Positions 12,602 to 23,812 of a stretch of DNA of 64,000 nucleotides are shown here, one piece after another. Location of the stretch: positions 1 through 64,000 of the forward strand of contig NZ_LMFV01000011.1 in the NCBI RefSeq assembly GCF_001427285.1, read 5' to 3'. Under the pieces are notes generated by a model. It was given only the letters and a program-made list of their open reading frames with translations, did no database searches and was not told the DNA's origin. Each line of letters opens with the position of its first letter. Within the stretch, counting starts at the first letter, position 1. Made by a program: the position numbers and the translations under genes. The DNA is from Mesorhizobium sp. Root552. GTDB taxonomy: Bacteria > Pseudomonadota > Alphaproteobacteria > Rhizobiales > Rhizobiaceae.

Positions 12602-14004
12602 ATCTTCGCCTCGCCAAGTTCCTTGGGCAATGCATAGGCCCACTGCGTGATGTTACCAGCACCAAGGAAAACAACGAAATCACCGGGCTTTGCAAGGTCA
12701 CGCACAAGTGGCGCGATAGCGGACGGGCCTTCGATGTAGCGTGCATCGCGGTGCCCGCCGGCGCGCATGCGCGCAACCAGTGTGTCGCTGCTCACACCTT
12801 CTATCGGCTCTTCGCCTGCCGCATAGACAGGCGCGACCATGACCGTATCGGCATCGTTGAAGCAGACCGAGAAGTCGTCGAAGAGGTCGTGCAGGCGCGT
12901 GAAGCGATGCGGCTGCGCAATGGCGATGATGCGGCCCTTGGTCGAATCGCGCGCAGCCCGCAGCACGGCCTTGATCTCGACCGGGTGGTGGCCGTAGTCG
13001 TCGAATATCTCCACCCCACCCCATGAGCCGGTATGGGTGAAACGCCGCTTCACGCCGCCGAACGACGACAGGCCTTTCCTGATCGCCTCGGCGGACAGGC
13101 CAAGTTCATGCGCGACGGCTATGGCAGCGGTGGCGTTCGACACATTGTGGCGGCCAGGCATCGGCAGCCTCAGCCCCGGAATGGAGATGTCGGCGCCAGT
13201 CTTGCGGTTGCGGATGATGACATCGAATTCGGAGATGGCACCATGCATGCGGTGATTGGTGAAACGCACGTCGGCCTGTGCATTTTCACCATAGGTGATG
13301 ACGCGCCGGTCCTCGATGCGGCTGACCAGCGCCTGCACTTCCGGGTGGTCGATGCACATGACGCCGAAGCCGTAGAACGGCACGTTTTCGACAAACTGCC
13401 GGAACGCCTCCCGCACACGGTCAAAGCTGCCATAGTGATCGAGGTGCTCGGGGTCGATATTGGTAACGACGGCAATTTCAGCCGGCAGTTTCAGGAACGT
13501 GCCGTCGCTCTCGTCGGCCTCGACCACCATCCACTCGCCGTCGCCCATGCGGGCGTTGGTGCCGTAGGCGTTGATGATGCCGCCATTGATCACCGTAGGA
13601 TCAAGCCCGCCGGCTTCGAGCAGCGTCGCGACCATCGACGTCGTGGTCGTCTTGCCATGCGTGCCGCCGATGGCCACCGCCTGGCGAAAGCGCATCAGCT
13701 CGGCCAGCATTTCGGCGCGGCGCACCACCGGCAAAAGTTTTTCGCGCGCCGCTTTCAGTTCCGGGTTGGATTTCTTGATCGCCGTCGAAACCACGACCAC
13801 TTCCACATCGCCGAGGTTTTCAGCCCGGTGACCGACGAAACACTCGATACCCTTTTCGCGCAGACGCTGGACATTGGCGCTCTCGGCCTGGTCGGAGCCT
13901 TGCACCCTGTAGCCAAGGTTGTGCAGCACCTCGGCGATGCCGCTCATGCCGATGCCGCCGATGCCGATGAAATGCACGAGGCCGATGGATTGCGGCATCT
14001 TCAT
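12598..14004 (-). CDS. murC: UDP-N-acetylmuramate--L-alanine ligase MurC
   Basis: MurC adds L-alanine to UDP-MurNAc, the first residue of the stem peptide. The 468-residue Mur ligase opens with the UDP-binding Rossmann motif [21 protein letters not shown]. It has the ATP-binding P-loop [11 protein letters not shown] near residue 115 and the conserved EADESDGTF. The C-terminal domain contains [10 protein letters not shown] and QPHRFTR. The start overlaps the murG stop by four bases. Confidence 0.97.
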   Translation of the reverse strand: MKMPQSIGLVHFIGIGGIGMSGIAEVLHNLGYRVQGSDQAESANVQRLREKGIECFVGHRAENLGDVEVVVVSTAIKKSNPELKAAREKLLPVVRRAEMLAELMRFRQAVAIGGTHGKTTTTSMVATLLEAGGLDPTVINGGIINAYGTNARMGDGEWMVVEADESDGTFLKLPAEIAVVTNIDPEHLDHYGSFDRVREAFRQFVENVPFYGFGVMCIDHPEVQALVSRIEDRRVITYGENAQADVRFTNHRMHGAISEFDVIIRNRKTGADISIPGLRLPMPGRHNVSNATAAIAVAHELGLSAEAIRKGLSSFGGVKRRFTHTGSWGGVEIFDDYGHHPVEIKAVLRAARDSTKGRIIAIAQPHRFTRLHDLFDDFSVCFNDADTVMVAPVYAAGEEPIEGVSSDTLVARMRAGGHRDARYIEGPSAIAPLVRDLAKPGDFVVFLGAGNITQWAYALPKELGEAKI

Positions 14005-15128
14005 GCGTGCAGTTCCTTCCTGAATTGTTCGACTGATTTGCCGGACGCAATAGCCTCTGTCAGGTCGGCGAGCAACCTCGTGGCGTCCGGTTTGCCGACA
14101 GTCCTGCCGGCAGCGGCCATCGAAGCCAACCTGTCCGGACCGTTCATCAGGCTGCCGATCAGTCCGGCAATCTTATCCACCGACAGCGTCGATTGTGCGT
14201 GGACTTCCGCACCGCCGGCAGCGGCAAGTGCTGCCGCATTCGCAGCCTGGTCATGGTCGAGCGCGTGCGGGTATGGAACGAGCAAGGCAGGCCTGCCGAT
14301 CACCGCGATTTCCGAAACGGTCGAAGCGCCCGAGCGCGAAATCACCAGATGGCTGGCCGCCATGCGAGCCGCCATGTCGGTGAAGAATGGCGAGACTTCC
14401 GCCTGTACCCCAATCTTCTCGTAAGCCGCCTTCACCCGGGCCACGTCTTCCGCCCGCGCCTGCTGCACGACGGAGAGCCTCGCCAGTTGATCCTTATCCA
14501 ACCGCGCGACGGCGGCGGGAACCGCGTCGGAGAAGAACTGTGCGCCCTGGCTTCCGCCAAACACCAGAAGGCGAAATGCGTCGCCGGATCGCGAAACCGA
14601 ATATGGCGTTGCCGCCGCCGAGATCACTTGCGGCCGCACCGGGTTTCCGGTGGTAACGGTCTTTGCCCCGGCAGCGCTGGCATCCTCCGGCAGAAAGCCG
14701 CCGGCAATTGCCGTCACCCGCCTCGACAATGCCCGGTTGGCACGGCCCATCACTGCATTCTGCTCATGGATGAGCGTTGCCACGCCGCGCCGCGTCGCCG
14801 AATAGAGCGGCGGCAACGTCGGATAGCCGCCAAATCCAACGACCACCGCCGGCTTGATCCGCCTGATAACCGTCGAAGCCTGGCGCACACCGTCCCACAG
14901 CTTCCAGAACGTTGCCAGCAAGGCGAGCGGATTTTTCGAGCCTACAGTTGCCGAACGTATCTGGTGAATGGCCTCGGCAGGAAAATGCCCTGCGAACCTC
15001 TCGGCGCGATCATCGGTCGCGAGATGAACTGCCCAGCCTCGCTCCTTCAGTTCGTGAGCCAAGGCCTCGGCAGGGAAAAGGTGGCCGCCCGTGCCTCCGG
15101 CAGCAAGAAGAATGACGCCCTTTGCCAT
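14001..15128 (-). CDS. murG: UDP-GlcNAc:lipid I transferase MurG
   Basis: MurG is the membrane-associated GT28 glycosyltransferase that turns lipid I into lipid II. It shows the glycine-rich acceptor loop [16 protein letters not shown] at the N-terminus and the donor-domain motif VFGGSQGA. The UDP-GlcNAc-binding segment [24 protein letters not shown] is also present. Its length of 375 residues is normal. The start codon directly abuts the ftsW stop, and murC overlaps its end. Confidence 0.97.
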   Translation of the reverse strand: MAKGVILLAAGGTGGHLFPAEALAHELKERGWAVHLATDDRAERFAGHFPAEAIHQIRSATVGSKNPLALLATFWKLWDGVRQASTVIRRIKPAVVVGFGGYPTLPPLYSATRRGVATLIHEQNAVMGRANRALSRRVTAIAGGFLPEDASAAGAKTVTTGNPVRPQVISAAATPYSVSRSGDAFRLLVFGGSQGAQFFSDAVPAAVARLDKDQLARLSVVQQARAEDVARVKAAYEKIGVQAEVSPFFTDMAARMAASHLVISRSGASTVSEIAVIGRPALLVPYPHALDHDQAANAAALAAAGGAEVHAQSTLSVDKIAGLIGSLMNGPDRLASMAAAGRTVGKPDATRLLADLTEAIASGKSVEQFRKELHA

Positions 15129-16280
15129 TTACTCTGCCGGCATCGCCCGCTGCAAAAAGCCGTATTCGGCCTGTTTGCGCTTTTCCGGCTTCCTGCGCGT
15201 CAGGGCAAGCACCATGCCCATGGAAAGGGCGATGGCAATTTGCGACGAGCCGCCATAGGAAATGAACGGGAGCGTCATGCCCTTGGCCGGCATCAATTGC
15301 AGGTTGACGCCCATGTTGATGACCGATTGCAGCCCGAAAACCGTGACCAGTCCACCAATGGCATAGCGGGTAAAGTCATCGTGCTCTTTCAGCGCAGTAC
15401 TCAGGCCGCGCAGCACGATGAAGGCAAAAATCAGCATGATGCCAAAGCACATGATGAGGCCGAATTCTTCGCCCGCAACCGCAAAGACAAAATCGGCGTG
15501 ACTGTCGGGAATGAGGCGCTTGATCGTACCCTCGCCAGGCCCAAGCCCAAGCCAGCCGCCATTCACCAGCGCCTCGTGGCCCATGTCGACCTGGAACGTG
15601 TCGCCCTCTCCGGTCAGGAAGCGGTCGATACGCCCGGCGACGTGAGGAAACACCTCATAGGCCGCAAACATGCCGCTGACCCCGATCACGCCGAGAGCGA
15701 TGATCCAGATCCACGGCAATCCGGCCATGAAGAACATAACGCCCCAGGTGCCGGTCACCAGCATGGTCTGGCCGAGGTCAGGCTGCGCCACCAGAAGCGC
15801 CAGCACCAGCCCGAGCAAGATCATCGCAAACAGGTTGCCCGGAATATCCGGCTGGCGCTTGTGTTCGGCAAAAAGCCACGCGCAGATGACCACGAAAGCA
15901 GGCTTCAGGAACTCGGAAGGCTGGATCGACAGACCTGCCAGCGACACCCAGCGCCGCGCACCCTTCACTTCGACGCCGATGTAAAGGACGGCAACCATCA
16001 GCACCAGCATCAGGCAAAGCATGATAACTGCCAGCCGCCTGATCTGTCGCGCATTGAGGAAGGACACGGCAAGCATCACGCCAAGCGCGGGAATCGTGAA
16101 GATGATCTGCCGGGTGGCGAAGTGGAATGAATCAAGCCCGATGCGTTCCGCAACAGCAGGGCTGGCCGCAAACGACAGGATGATGCCCAATCCCATCAGC
16201 GACAGGAAGGCGGCAAGGAACCAGCGGTCGATCGTCCACCACCAGTTGGAAACCGGGCTAGTGTCGAGACGGCTCTGCAT
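15129..16280 (-). CDS. ftsW: Lipid II polymerase FtsW
   Basis: FtsW is the SEDS-family peptidoglycan glycosyltransferase of the divisome. The 383-residue product is a polytopic membrane protein with about ten membrane segments. Signature regions are GEGTIKRLIPDSHADFVFAV and LPFISYGGSSQIA. The cytoplasmic C-terminal tail is short and basic (RRKPEKRKQAEYGF). Its ATG shares one base with the murD stop (TGATG). The partner transpeptidase FtsI is encoded upstream in the same cluster. Confidence 0.96.
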   Translation of the reverse strand: MQSRLDTSPVSNWWWTIDRWFLAAFLSLMGLGIILSFAASPAVAERIGLDSFHFATRQIIFTIPALGVMLAVSFLNARQIRRLAVIMLCLMLVLMVAVLYIGVEVKGARRWVSLAGLSIQPSEFLKPAFVVICAWLFAEHKRQPDIPGNLFAMILLGLVLALLVAQPDLGQTMLVTGTWGVMFFMAGLPWIWIIALGVIGVSGMFAAYEVFPHVAGRIDRFLTGEGDTFQVDMGHEALVNGGWLGLGPGEGTIKRLIPDSHADFVFAVAGEEFGLIMCFGIMLIFAFIVLRGLSTALKEHDDFTRYAIGGLVTVFGLQSVINMGVNLQLMPAKGMTLPFISYGGSSQIAIALSMGMVLALTRRKPEKRKQAEYGFLQRAMPAE

Positions 16281-17680
16281 CAGCGTGCCCCTCCAATAGG
16301 CATTACACCCTTTATGGCATGCGCAGCTTGCCTGAAGGCTTCGCCTCGCACCTCGAAATTCTTGAACTGGTCAAAGCTCGCGCAGGCTGGTGACAGCAGC
16401 ACCACGGCCTCGCCGCTACCATCCTGTTCGGCATCATGCGCGGCATGTTCGATCGCCGCCGCGAGTGTACCGGAAATCTCATAAGGCACGGTTTCGCCCA
16501 GCGTGGCCGAGAAGGCAGGCGCTGCCTCGCCGATGAGATAAGCCTTGGCGATGCGCGAAAACAGGCCGCGCAAAGGTTCGATGCCGCCCTCCTTCGGAAG
16601 CCCTCCGGCAATCCAGTAGATGCGCGGGAAGCTGGACAAGGCAGGTGCGGCTGCATCCGCGTTGGTCGCCTTGGAATCATTCACGAACAGCACGTGCCCC
16701 TTGCGGCCGACCTGCTCCATGCGATGCTCAAGACCCGGAAAGCTCTCGAGGCCGTTCTGTATTTCGCCGAGGTCGAGACCAACTTTCAGGCAGGCTGCAA
16801 CCGCAGCCAGTGCGTTCTGCGCATTGTGCTGGCCACGCAGCGAGCCGATCCCTTCGAGGAACCCGATCCGGCTGTAGCGCCCATCCACGGCTTCCATCAG
16901 GTTGGTGCCATCGGCAAAATAGCCGTCCGTCAGAGGCAGGCGCTTGGAAATGCGGACGACTGTCTTGCCGGCGCGCTCGAGCCGGTCCGCGATCTGTGCG
17001 CACCAGCTATCGTCAACGCCGATGATCGCCGTATCGCTGCCGGCGACGAGGCGCTCCTTGATCGAAGCGTAATGCTGCATCGTGCCATGACGATCGAGGT
17101 GATCGGGCGTCAGGTTGAGCAGCACGCCCGCAGTCGGGTTGATCGAGGGCGCGAGATCGATCTGGTAGGACGAGCACTCCACGACATAGCACCGGTCGGC
17201 GGCTAGCGCATCGAGTGTCATCACCGCACGGCCGATATTGCCGCCCATCTGCGCATCGCGGCCTGCGGCCTTCAGGATATGGGCGGTCAGCGCCGTCGTC
17301 GTCGATTTGCCGTTCGTGCCTGTAATCGCGATGAACGGCGCATCCGGCGCACGCGCAATGCGCTCGCGCGCAAACAGTTCGACGTCGCCGATCACCTCGA
17401 CGCCCGCGCCCCGCGCCAGCTCTACCGTCCAATGCGGCTTGGGATGCGTCAACGGCACGCCGGGCGACAGCACGAACGACGAGAACGTCGCCCAGTCCGC
17501 GTTGCGCAGGTCTCCCGTCGGAATGCCCTCCGCTTCGGCCTTTGCGACGCTTTGCGGATTGTCGTCCCAGGCAAGCACGTCTGCGCCGCCGGCCATCAAG
17601 GCGCGCGCCGTTGCGGTTCCCGAACCGCCAAGCCCGAAAAGTGAAACCCGCTTGCCTGAGAATACCGATGCTGGGATCAA
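16280..17680 (-). CDS. murD: UDP-MurNAc-L-Ala--D-Glu ligase MurD
   Basis: MurD adds D-glutamate to UDP-MurNAc-L-alanine. The N-terminal nucleotide-binding part reads [21 protein letters not shown], and the P-loop is [14 protein letters not shown]. The Mur-ligase motif [14 protein letters not shown] and the C-terminal substrate region [16 protein letters not shown] are present. It is 466 residues long. It starts seven bases after mraY and overlaps ftsW by one base. Confidence 0.97.
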   Translation of the reverse strand: MIPASVFSGKRVSLFGLGGSGTATARALMAGGADVLAWDDNPQSVAKAEAEGIPTGDLRNADWATFSSFVLSPGVPLTHPKPHWTVELARGAGVEVIGDVELFARERIARAPDAPFIAITGTNGKSTTTALTAHILKAAGRDAQMGGNIGRAVMTLDALAADRCYVVECSSYQIDLAPSINPTAGVLLNLTPDHLDRHGTMQHYASIKERLVAGSDTAIIGVDDSWCAQIADRLERAGKTVVRISKRLPLTDGYFADGTNLMEAVDGRYSRIGFLEGIGSLRGQHNAQNALAAVAACLKVGLDLGEIQNGLESFPGLEHRMEQVGRKGHVLFVNDSKATNADAAAPALSSFPRIYWIAGGLPKEGGIEPLRGLFSRIAKAYLIGEAAPAFSATLGETVPYEISGTLAAAIEHAAHDAEQDGSGEAVVLLSPACASFDQFKNFEVRGEAFRQAAHAIKGVMPIGGAR

Positions 17681-17687
17681 GTTGTTG

Positions 17688-18770
17688 CTACCGGAGCTTG
17701 AGAGTGGAAAGGCCGATGAGCGCCAGGATCACGGCTATGATCCAGAAGCGGATCACGACCTGGCTCTCGGTCCATCCGAGCTTTTCGAAATGGTGGTGTA
17801 TGGGCGCCATCAGGAAGACGCGCTTGCCGGTCATCTTGAAATAGCCGACCTGGATGATGACCGACAGGATTTCGACCACGAACAGGCCGCCGACGATGGC
17901 CAGCACGATCTCGTGCTTGGTTGCAACGGCAATGGTGCCGATCAGCCCGCCCAATGCCAGCGAGCCCGTATCGCCCATGAAGATCGCCGCCGGAGGCGCA
18001 TTGAACCACAGGAAGCCGAGGCCAGCACCGATGACCGCACCAAGGATCACCGCCAGTTCACCGGTTCCCGGCACGAAATGGATCTGTAGATATTCCGCGA
18101 AAACCGCATTGCCCGAGAGATAGGCGATGACGCCGAAGGAAGCAGCCGCAATCATGATCGGCACGATGGCGAGGCCGTCGAGCCCATCGGTCAGGTTGAC
18201 GGCATTGCCAGCGCCAACGACAACGAAGGCGGCGAACGGAATGAAGAACCAGCCGAGATTGAGCAGGAATTCCTTGGCGAACGGAAAGGTCAGCGACGAC
18301 GAGAACGGCGCCTGGCCATTGTGCATGATCACCCATGCGGCGATACCCGCGATCAGGAATTCGAACGCAAGCCGCGCCTTGCCGGAAAAACCGAGATGCG
18401 ATTGCTTGGTGACCTTGAGATAGTCGTCGTAGAATCCGATTGCACCGAAGCCCAGCGTCACGAACAGCACCACCCAGACATAGACGCTGGTCAGGTTCGC
18501 CCACAACAGCGAGGACACGACGATGCCGGTCAGGATCATCAGGCCGCCCATCGTCGGCGTGCCGGCCTTCTTGAAATGCGTCTGCGGCCCGTCTGCGCGG
18601 ATCGGCTGGCCCTTGCCCTGCCTGATGCGCAGCGAATTGATGATGGTCGGCCCGAAGATGAACACGATCAGCGCCGCCGTGATCAACGAACCGCCGGTCC
18701 TGAACGTGATGTAACGGAAAACGTTGAAGGCCGTGAACCGGTCTGCAAATTCAACGAGCAGCGTCAGCAT
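17688..18770 (-). CDS. mraY: Phospho-MurNAc-pentapeptide translocase MraY
   Basis: MraY transfers phospho-MurNAc-pentapeptide to undecaprenyl phosphate, forming lipid I. It is a 360-residue protein with about ten membrane segments. Family motifs are the Asp pair in [25 protein letters not shown], and the cytoplasmic histidine motif [12 protein letters not shown]. It lies 23 bases after murF and 7 bases before murD. Confidence 0.97.
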   Translation of the reverse strand: MLTLLVEFADRFTAFNVFRYITFRTGGSLITAALIVFIFGPTIINSLRIRQGKGQPIRADGPQTHFKKAGTPTMGGLMILTGIVVSSLLWANLTSVYVWVVLFVTLGFGAIGFYDDYLKVTKQSHLGFSGKARLAFEFLIAGIAAWVIMHNGQAPFSSSLTFPFAKEFLLNLGWFFIPFAAFVVVGAGNAVNLTDGLDGLAIVPIMIAAASFGVIAYLSGNAVFAEYLQIHFVPGTGELAVILGAVIGAGLGFLWFNAPPAAIFMGDTGSLALGGLIGTIAVATKHEIVLAIVGGLFVVEILSVIIQVGYFKMTGKRVFLMAPIHHHFEKLGWTESQVVIRFWIIAVILALIGLSTLKLR

Positions 18771-18793
18771 GCTTTGTTCGTCCCCCAGACCTG

Positions 18794-20227
18794 TCAGGTC
18801 TGTCTTGAAAATTCAGTTTCGGCCGGAAATTTCTTGAGCAAGGCATCGACCAGCTTGGAAAAGCCGATCCCCTTCGACGACTTGATCATAACAACGTCGC
18901 CCGGCTTGATCGTATCGATCAGAACCGGTTTCAAATCCTCAGCCCCGGCGCGGTGTGCAACCTGGATATCGGCAGGCAGCGCATCGGCGAGATGCTGCAT
19001 CTGCGGCCCGCCAAGCAGCACGGTCGAGGTCTCCGAACCGACGATCAATTCACTCAAGGCCGCATGCAGCTTGGCCGAGTGGTCGCCAAGTTCGAGCATG
19101 TCGCCCAGCACGGCAACACGCCGGCCGTCGCCGGATACCGGCGTCGTGTTGAGCAGTTCCATCGCCGCCTTCATCGAAGCAGGATTGGCGTTGTAGCTTT
19201 CATCGATAAGCGTGAACGGGCCTTTCGGATGGTGCAGCAAATGCCGCTTGCCGCGGCCCTGCTCGGCCGAAAGGTCGCTGAGCGCCAATGCCGCCTTGGC
19301 AACATCCGCGCCCGCGAGATGGGCTGCGCCCAATACGGCGAGCGCGTTCTGCACCATATGGCGCCCGGGCGCGCCGATGCGCAGCACCATCTCCTTGCCG
19401 GCGATCTTGGCCGTCACCGTCGAATGGTCCGCGTGCAGCACGCAGTCGATCAACCGATAGGTGGAGCGCGCATTTTCGCCGAAGCCATAAACGCGCTGTA
19501 CGCCGGCCGCCCGCGCCAGCTTGTTCAGCATGTTGGCGCGCGGATCGTCGCGGTTGAGCAAGGCCGCGCCTTCGGGTTCAATGCCTTCAAATATTTCAGC
19601 CTTGGCCTTGGCGATCTCGTCCAGGTTCTTGAAGAAGCCAAGATGCGCCGCGGCAATCAGTGTGATGATGGCGACATGCGGCCTCACCATCTTGACCAGT
19701 GGCCGGATTTCGCCGGGATGGTTCATGCCGATCTCGAACACCGCATACTGCGTATGTTCGGGAAGACGCGCCAGCGTCAGCGGCACGCCCCAATGATTGT
19801 TGAACGACTTGTCCGAGGCATGGACCGAGCCGACGGAGCCAAGCACGCGCCGCAGCGCTTCCTTGGTCGTCGTCTTGCCCGCCGAGCCGGTGACGGCGAT
19901 GATCTTGCCCTTCGACCTCGCCCGCGCGGCCGCGCCGAGCTTTTCCAGGGCCACGAGCACGTCCTGCACGACGATCATCGGCGCGGTAAGCCGTCCCAGC
20001 GCCGGCAGCTTGCCTTCAGCGATGACAAGCACGGCCGCCCCCGCCTTTACCGCGGCGGTCGCGAAATCATGGCCGTCCATCGCCTCGCCCTTGATGGCGA
20101 AAAAGGCGTCGCCCGGCTGCAGGCTGCGGCTGTCGATGGAAATGCCGGAGATGCCTTCCGGCATCGAACCCAGGGGCCGTCCGCCCATTGCTTCGACAAG
20201 CGCGTCTGAGGTCCACAGGAAACTCAT
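18794..20227 (-). CDS. murF: UDP-MurNAc-tripeptide--D-Ala-D-Ala ligase MurF
   Basis: MurF finishes the soluble precursor by adding D-Ala-D-Ala. The product is 477 residues. The N-terminal domain contains [20 protein letters not shown], and the ATP-binding loop is [15 protein letters not shown]. The central domain shows [11 protein letters not shown] and the C-terminal domain [15 protein letters not shown]. Its start overlaps the murE stop by four bases. Confidence 0.96.
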   Translation of the reverse strand: MSFLWTSDALVEAMGGRPLGSMPEGISGISIDSRSLQPGDAFFAIKGEAMDGHDFATAAVKAGAAVLVIAEGKLPALGRLTAPMIVVQDVLVALEKLGAAARARSKGKIIAVTGSAGKTTTKEALRRVLGSVGSVHASDKSFNNHWGVPLTLARLPEHTQYAVFEIGMNHPGEIRPLVKMVRPHVAIITLIAAAHLGFFKNLDEIAKAKAEIFEGIEPEGAALLNRDDPRANMLNKLARAAGVQRVYGFGENARSTYRLIDCVLHADHSTVTAKIAGKEMVLRIGAPGRHMVQNALAVLGAAHLAGADVAKAALALSDLSAEQGRGKRHLLHHPKGPFTLIDESYNANPASMKAAMELLNTTPVSGDGRRVAVLGDMLELGDHSAKLHAALSELIVGSETSTVLLGGPQMQHLADALPADIQVAHRAGAEDLKPVLIDTIKPGDVVMIKSSKGIGFSKLVDALLKKFPAETEFSRQT

Positions 20228-21678
20228 GCCGCGCGATCCTTCAGCGCTGCACGCACTTCCTCGTGGTCGGAGAACGGAAAGGTTTCCGCCCCGATGGTCT
20301 GGCCTTCCTCATGCCCCTTGCCGGCCACGATCAAGGTGTCGCCGGCATGCAGCATCTGAACGGCTTCATGGATGGCCTTGCGCCTGTCACCGATCTCGAC
20401 CGCGCCGGGCGCCGCAGCCATGATCGCCGCACGGATCTCGGCCGGGACTTCCGAGCGCGGATTATCGTCCGTCACGATCGTGACATCAGCCAGCCTCGTC
20501 GCGATCTCGCCCATGATCGGGCGCTTGCCGCGATCGCGGTCGCCGCCGCAACCGAACACGACGACGACGCGGCCCGTCGTGAAGGGGCGCACCGAGGTCA
20601 ACACATTCTCCAGCGCATCGGGCTTGTGGGCGTAATCGACATAGACCGGCGCACCTTCCCTTGTCGTGCCGACAAGGTCGAGACGGCCGGGCGCACCTTG
20701 CAGCTTTTCCAACGCCATCATCGCCTTGGCAACCGGCGTTCCAGTCGAGATGGCAAGACCGGCGGAAACAAGAGCGTTTGAAATCTGGAAATCACCGGCC
20801 AACGGCAGATCGATCTCGTAGAGGGTGCCGTCGGCCTCGACCTCCGCCCGCTGGCGGTGCCGCTCGTGTTCCACCCGCTTCAGCTTCAGGAACGAACCGT
20901 GGCGTCCCACGGTTCGCACATCGAGCTTGGCCGCTTGCGCTGCCTTTATCGTAGGCTCGGACCACGGATCGTCGGCGAAGATGACCGCCGGCGCGCCCTT
21001 CGGCAGCAGCGTATCGAACAGGCGAAGCTTGGCGCGGTGATAGTCCTCGACCGTTGGATGATAATCCATGTGGTCGCGGCCAAGATTGGTGAATCCGCCG
21101 GCTGCCAGCCGCACGCCGTCGAGACGGCGCTGGTCGAGACCGTGGCTGGAGGCTTCCATCGAGGCGTGCGTCACGCCCACATCGGCCAGTTCCTTGAGCA
21201 ACAGGTGCAATGCGACCGGATCGGGCGTCGTCAGCGAGCCATATTCGTTGCGGCCCGGCGCAACAACGCCCGTGGTGCCGATGGACGCGGCGGCAAATCC
21301 GGCATGTTCCCAAATCTGGCGCGTGAAGGCGGCAACCGAGGTCTTGCCGCTGGTGCCCGTCACCGCGATCATCGTTTCTGGTTGCTTGCCGAAGAAGCTC
21401 GCCGCCGACAGCGCCAGCGCCAGCCGCGGATCGTCAACCTGCAACACAGGAACAGAGAGATCGGAGGGTGCGCTGCCTTTACCGGTTACAATCGCAACCG
21501 CGCCTCGCTTGGCTGCGTCCGAGGCATATGTCGCACCGTCGGCCTTAGTGCCGGACAGGGCAAAGAACAGCATGCCGGGCTGGATTTGTCGAGAGTCCGA
21601 CGAAATCCCGGTAATCTCCGTGTCGGAGGCAAGCGCCCCTTCGACAGGCAGTATGCCGGTTAGATCTTTCAGCTTCAT
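20224..21678 (-). CDS. murE: UDP-MurNAc-L-Ala-D-Glu--meso-DAP ligase MurE
   Basis: MurE adds the third stem-peptide residue. The 484-residue product has the P-loop [13 protein letters not shown] at about 107-119 and the substrate loop TTPDPVALH. The DDNPRSEVP motif marks enzymes that use meso-diaminopimelate rather than lysine, as expected in a Gram-negative. It begins 46 bases after ftsI, the widest gap in the upper half of the cluster, and overlaps murF by four bases. Confidence 0.97.
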   Translation of the reverse strand: MKLKDLTGILPVEGALASDTEITGISSDSRQIQPGMLFFALSGTKADGATYASDAAKRGAVAIVTGKGSAPSDLSVPVLQVDDPRLALALSAASFFGKQPETMIAVTGTSGKTSVAAFTRQIWEHAGFAAASIGTTGVVAPGRNEYGSLTTPDPVALHLLLKELADVGVTHASMEASSHGLDQRRLDGVRLAAGGFTNLGRDHMDYHPTVEDYHRAKLRLFDTLLPKGAPAVIFADDPWSEPTIKAAQAAKLDVRTVGRHGSFLKLKRVEHERHRQRAEVEADGTLYEIDLPLAGDFQISNALVSAGLAISTGTPVAKAMMALEKLQGAPGRLDLVGTTREGAPVYVDYAHKPDALENVLTSVRPFTTGRVVVVFGCGGDRDRGKRPIMGEIATRLADVTIVTDDNPRSEVPAEIRAAIMAAAPGAVEIGDRRKAIHEAVQMLHAGDTLIVAGKGHEEGQTIGAETFPFSDHEEVRAALKDRAA

Positions 21679-21724
21679 CTAAATCCAGTCGCAATAGCAG
21701 ATGGGCATCAACGCGCCCGTAGAA

Positions 21725-23440
21725 TCACTCGTAGGAAACCAGCGTTGCCGCATTTTCATGGCTGAAATCCGGCTCAACGCCAAGCATCGAAGCCGAACGG
21801 CGAATGATGTTTGCAACGATTGGCGCGGCGTTCGAGCCGGCAGTCGCACCCATGCCCGGCTTTTCCGGCTGCGGTTCGTCAACGATGGACAGGACGATAT
21901 ATTGTGGATCGTCCATCGGGAACGACGCGACAAAGGCATTGAAACGCTTGTCGCCTGAATAGCGGCCGTTCACGACCTTTTCGGCCGTACCGGTCTTGCC
22001 GCCGACCCGATAGCCCGGAACCTCGGCCCGCTTGCCCGATCCCTTCTCGGCATTAAGCCGGTAGAGATAACGCATGTCGTTACTCGTCTTTTCGCTGACG
22101 ACCTTCTTGGCTTCAGCCATCGCCTGTTCCTGCGTGCGCGGCAAGAATGTCGGCTCCATCAGGTAGCCGCCGTTCATCAAGGCGGCGCAGCCAACTGCCG
22201 TCTGCAACGGCGTCGTCGAGACGCCGTGTCCGAAGGCGATGGTGATGGAATGGACCTTCTTCCAGACCTTCGGCTCTGTCGGGCGCGCGACTTCCGGCAA
22301 TTCGGTCTGCATCTTCTCGAGAATGCCCAGCCGATGCAGGAATTCGCGGTGGCCCTCGATGCCGACCACATCGGCTTCCTTCGCGGAACCGATGTTGGAT
22401 GAGTAGATGAAGACTTCCGGCACGGTCAGCACGCGATGCTTGCCGTGGAAGTCGCGGATGGTCTGGTGGCCGATGGTGATCGGGCGGGTCGCATCGAAGG
22501 TGCTGTCCAGCGACACCTTGCCGGAATCCAACGCCATCGCCGTCGTGAAGCTCTTGAAGGTCGAACCCATTTCATAAAGACCCGCGGACATGCGGTTCAA
22601 CCGGTCCTTGTCCTGGGCGTTGTAGGGGTTGTTCGGATCGAAGTCCGGAACCGACGCCATCGCCACGACCTCTCCGGTCTTGACGTTGAGAACGACGGCA
22701 CCGGCGGCGATTGCATGGTATTTTTCAAGGGCGGCGGCAATCTCATCATGCACGATGTGCTGCACGCGCAAATCGACCGACAAGCGGACAGGCTCAAGGT
22801 CCTTGGCAATGGCGAGCCCCGACTGCTGCAGGTCGGCCAGCCCTTGCCCGTCAATATACTTTTCCAGGCCGGATATGCCCTGGTTGTCGATGTTGGTCAG
22901 GCCAACGATGTAGGCCGCAGTTTCGCCTGCGGGATAGAAGCGGCGCTTCTCGGTCCGAAAGCCGATGCCGGGGATGCCCAACTGCATGATTTCGGCTTGC
23001 TGCTTCGGCGTCAGCTGCCGCTGCAGCCACACAAAGCCGGCACCGCTTTTCAGCTTGTTGTAGGTCTGCTCGTAGTCGATTTCCGGCAGGACTGTCGCAA
23101 GCTTTTCGATTGCCTCGTCTGCGTCCACGATATGGCGAGGTTCTGCATAGAGCGATGACGTCTTGATATCGGTCGCCAGCACTTCACCATTGCGGTCGAC
23201 GATATCCGGGCGAGAGGCCGTGACGCGGCTAGCTGGCGCGCCCGATGTGTCCGGATCCTGGAAACCGAGATAAACGAGACGGCCACCGATCGTGGCGTAA
23301 ATTCCGAAGAACACGGCCATGGTGAGAACGACGCGCGTTTTCGTCTTGCCGCCGGTTGCCTTGCGGGCCGCATCGACGACAATCGAACCGTCTTCGCTGA
23401 CGGCCCGGGTTCGCTTGAACGGATTCAACCTGAGCTTCAT
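21725..23440 (-). CDS. ftsI: Septal peptidoglycan transpeptidase FtsI (PBP3)
   Basis: FtsI is the class B penicillin-binding protein that cross-links septal peptidoglycan with FtsW. A cytoplasmic tail and one membrane segment (VVLTMAVFFGIYATIGGRLVYLGF) precede the dimerisation domain. The transpeptidase domain has all three motifs: STFK with the nucleophile near Ser293, SSN near 347, and KTGT near 482. The product is 571 residues. Its ATG overlaps the ftsL stop by four bases. Confidence 0.97.
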   Translation of the reverse strand: MKLRLNPFKRTRAVSEDGSIVVDAARKATGGKTKTRVVLTMAVFFGIYATIGGRLVYLGFQDPDTSGAPASRVTASRPDIVDRNGEVLATDIKTSSLYAEPRHIVDADEAIEKLATVLPEIDYEQTYNKLKSGAGFVWLQRQLTPKQQAEIMQLGIPGIGFRTEKRRFYPAGETAAYIVGLTNIDNQGISGLEKYIDGQGLADLQQSGLAIAKDLEPVRLSVDLRVQHIVHDEIAAALEKYHAIAAGAVVLNVKTGEVVAMASVPDFDPNNPYNAQDKDRLNRMSAGLYEMGSTFKSFTTAMALDSGKVSLDSTFDATRPITIGHQTIRDFHGKHRVLTVPEVFIYSSNIGSAKEADVVGIEGHREFLHRLGILEKMQTELPEVARPTEPKVWKKVHSITIAFGHGVSTTPLQTAVGCAALMNGGYLMEPTFLPRTQEQAMAEAKKVVSEKTSNDMRYLYRLNAEKGSGKRAEVPGYRVGGKTGTAEKVVNGRYSGDKRFNAFVASFPMDDPQYIVLSIVDEPQPEKPGMGATAGSNAAPIVANIIRRSASMLGVEPDFSHENAATLVSYE

Positions 23441-23808
23441 TCCACCGCTCCGGTCTTGGTCGGATCAAGCAGTTCATCACCGGTGCCTGCGGCGTCCGCC
23501 GACGTGATGTCTTCAATCGTCAACGGGCGCGGCGGTAAAACATCAAGGCCCGCAAACTGGTGCGGATTGACCGGTTCCAGTCCCAGTTGTTCCTGATACC
23601 GCTCCACCAGTTTCTGCAGCCGTGACGGTTGGGTCAAAAGGCTCCAGTCGGCCTTCAACAGGTCGATCGTGTCTTCTTCCGTGCGGATCTGCACCTGCAG
23701 CTTGCGAACATTATCGAGCTGCTCTTCGGCATCTCGCTTGATCGTATAGGTCATCGCCGCCGAAGCGACCATGACTGCTATAAGGACGATGTCACTGGGG
23801 CGGAACAC
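23437..23808 (-). CDS. ftsL: Cell division protein FtsL
   Basis: This is a short bitopic protein of about 123 residues. One membrane segment (SDIVLIAVMVASAAMTYTI) is followed by a periplasmic coiled coil (RDAEEQLDNVRKLQVQIRTEEDTIDLLKADW) and the LTQPSRL motif of FtsL. The tail is proline-rich. I placed the start at a GTG (VFRPSD) because AGAGG lies about nine bases upstream and because it sits just after the rsmH stop; the same frame runs further upstream inside rsmH. Identification rests on topology and position between rsmH and ftsI. Confidence 0.9.
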   Translation of the reverse strand: MFRPSDIVLIAVMVASAAMTYTIKRDAEEQLDNVRKLQVQIRTEEDTIDLLKADWSLLTQPSRLQKLVERYQEQLGLEPVNPHQFAGLDVLPPRPLTIEDITSADAAGTGDELLDPTKTGAVE

Positions 23809-23812
23809 GTGC

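Noticed and set aside
14193-16130. Long plus-strand open frame opposite murG and ftsW
   Set aside because: It is a mirror of the real genes, and the His/Arg/Asp-rich product is typical of antisense GC-rich frames.
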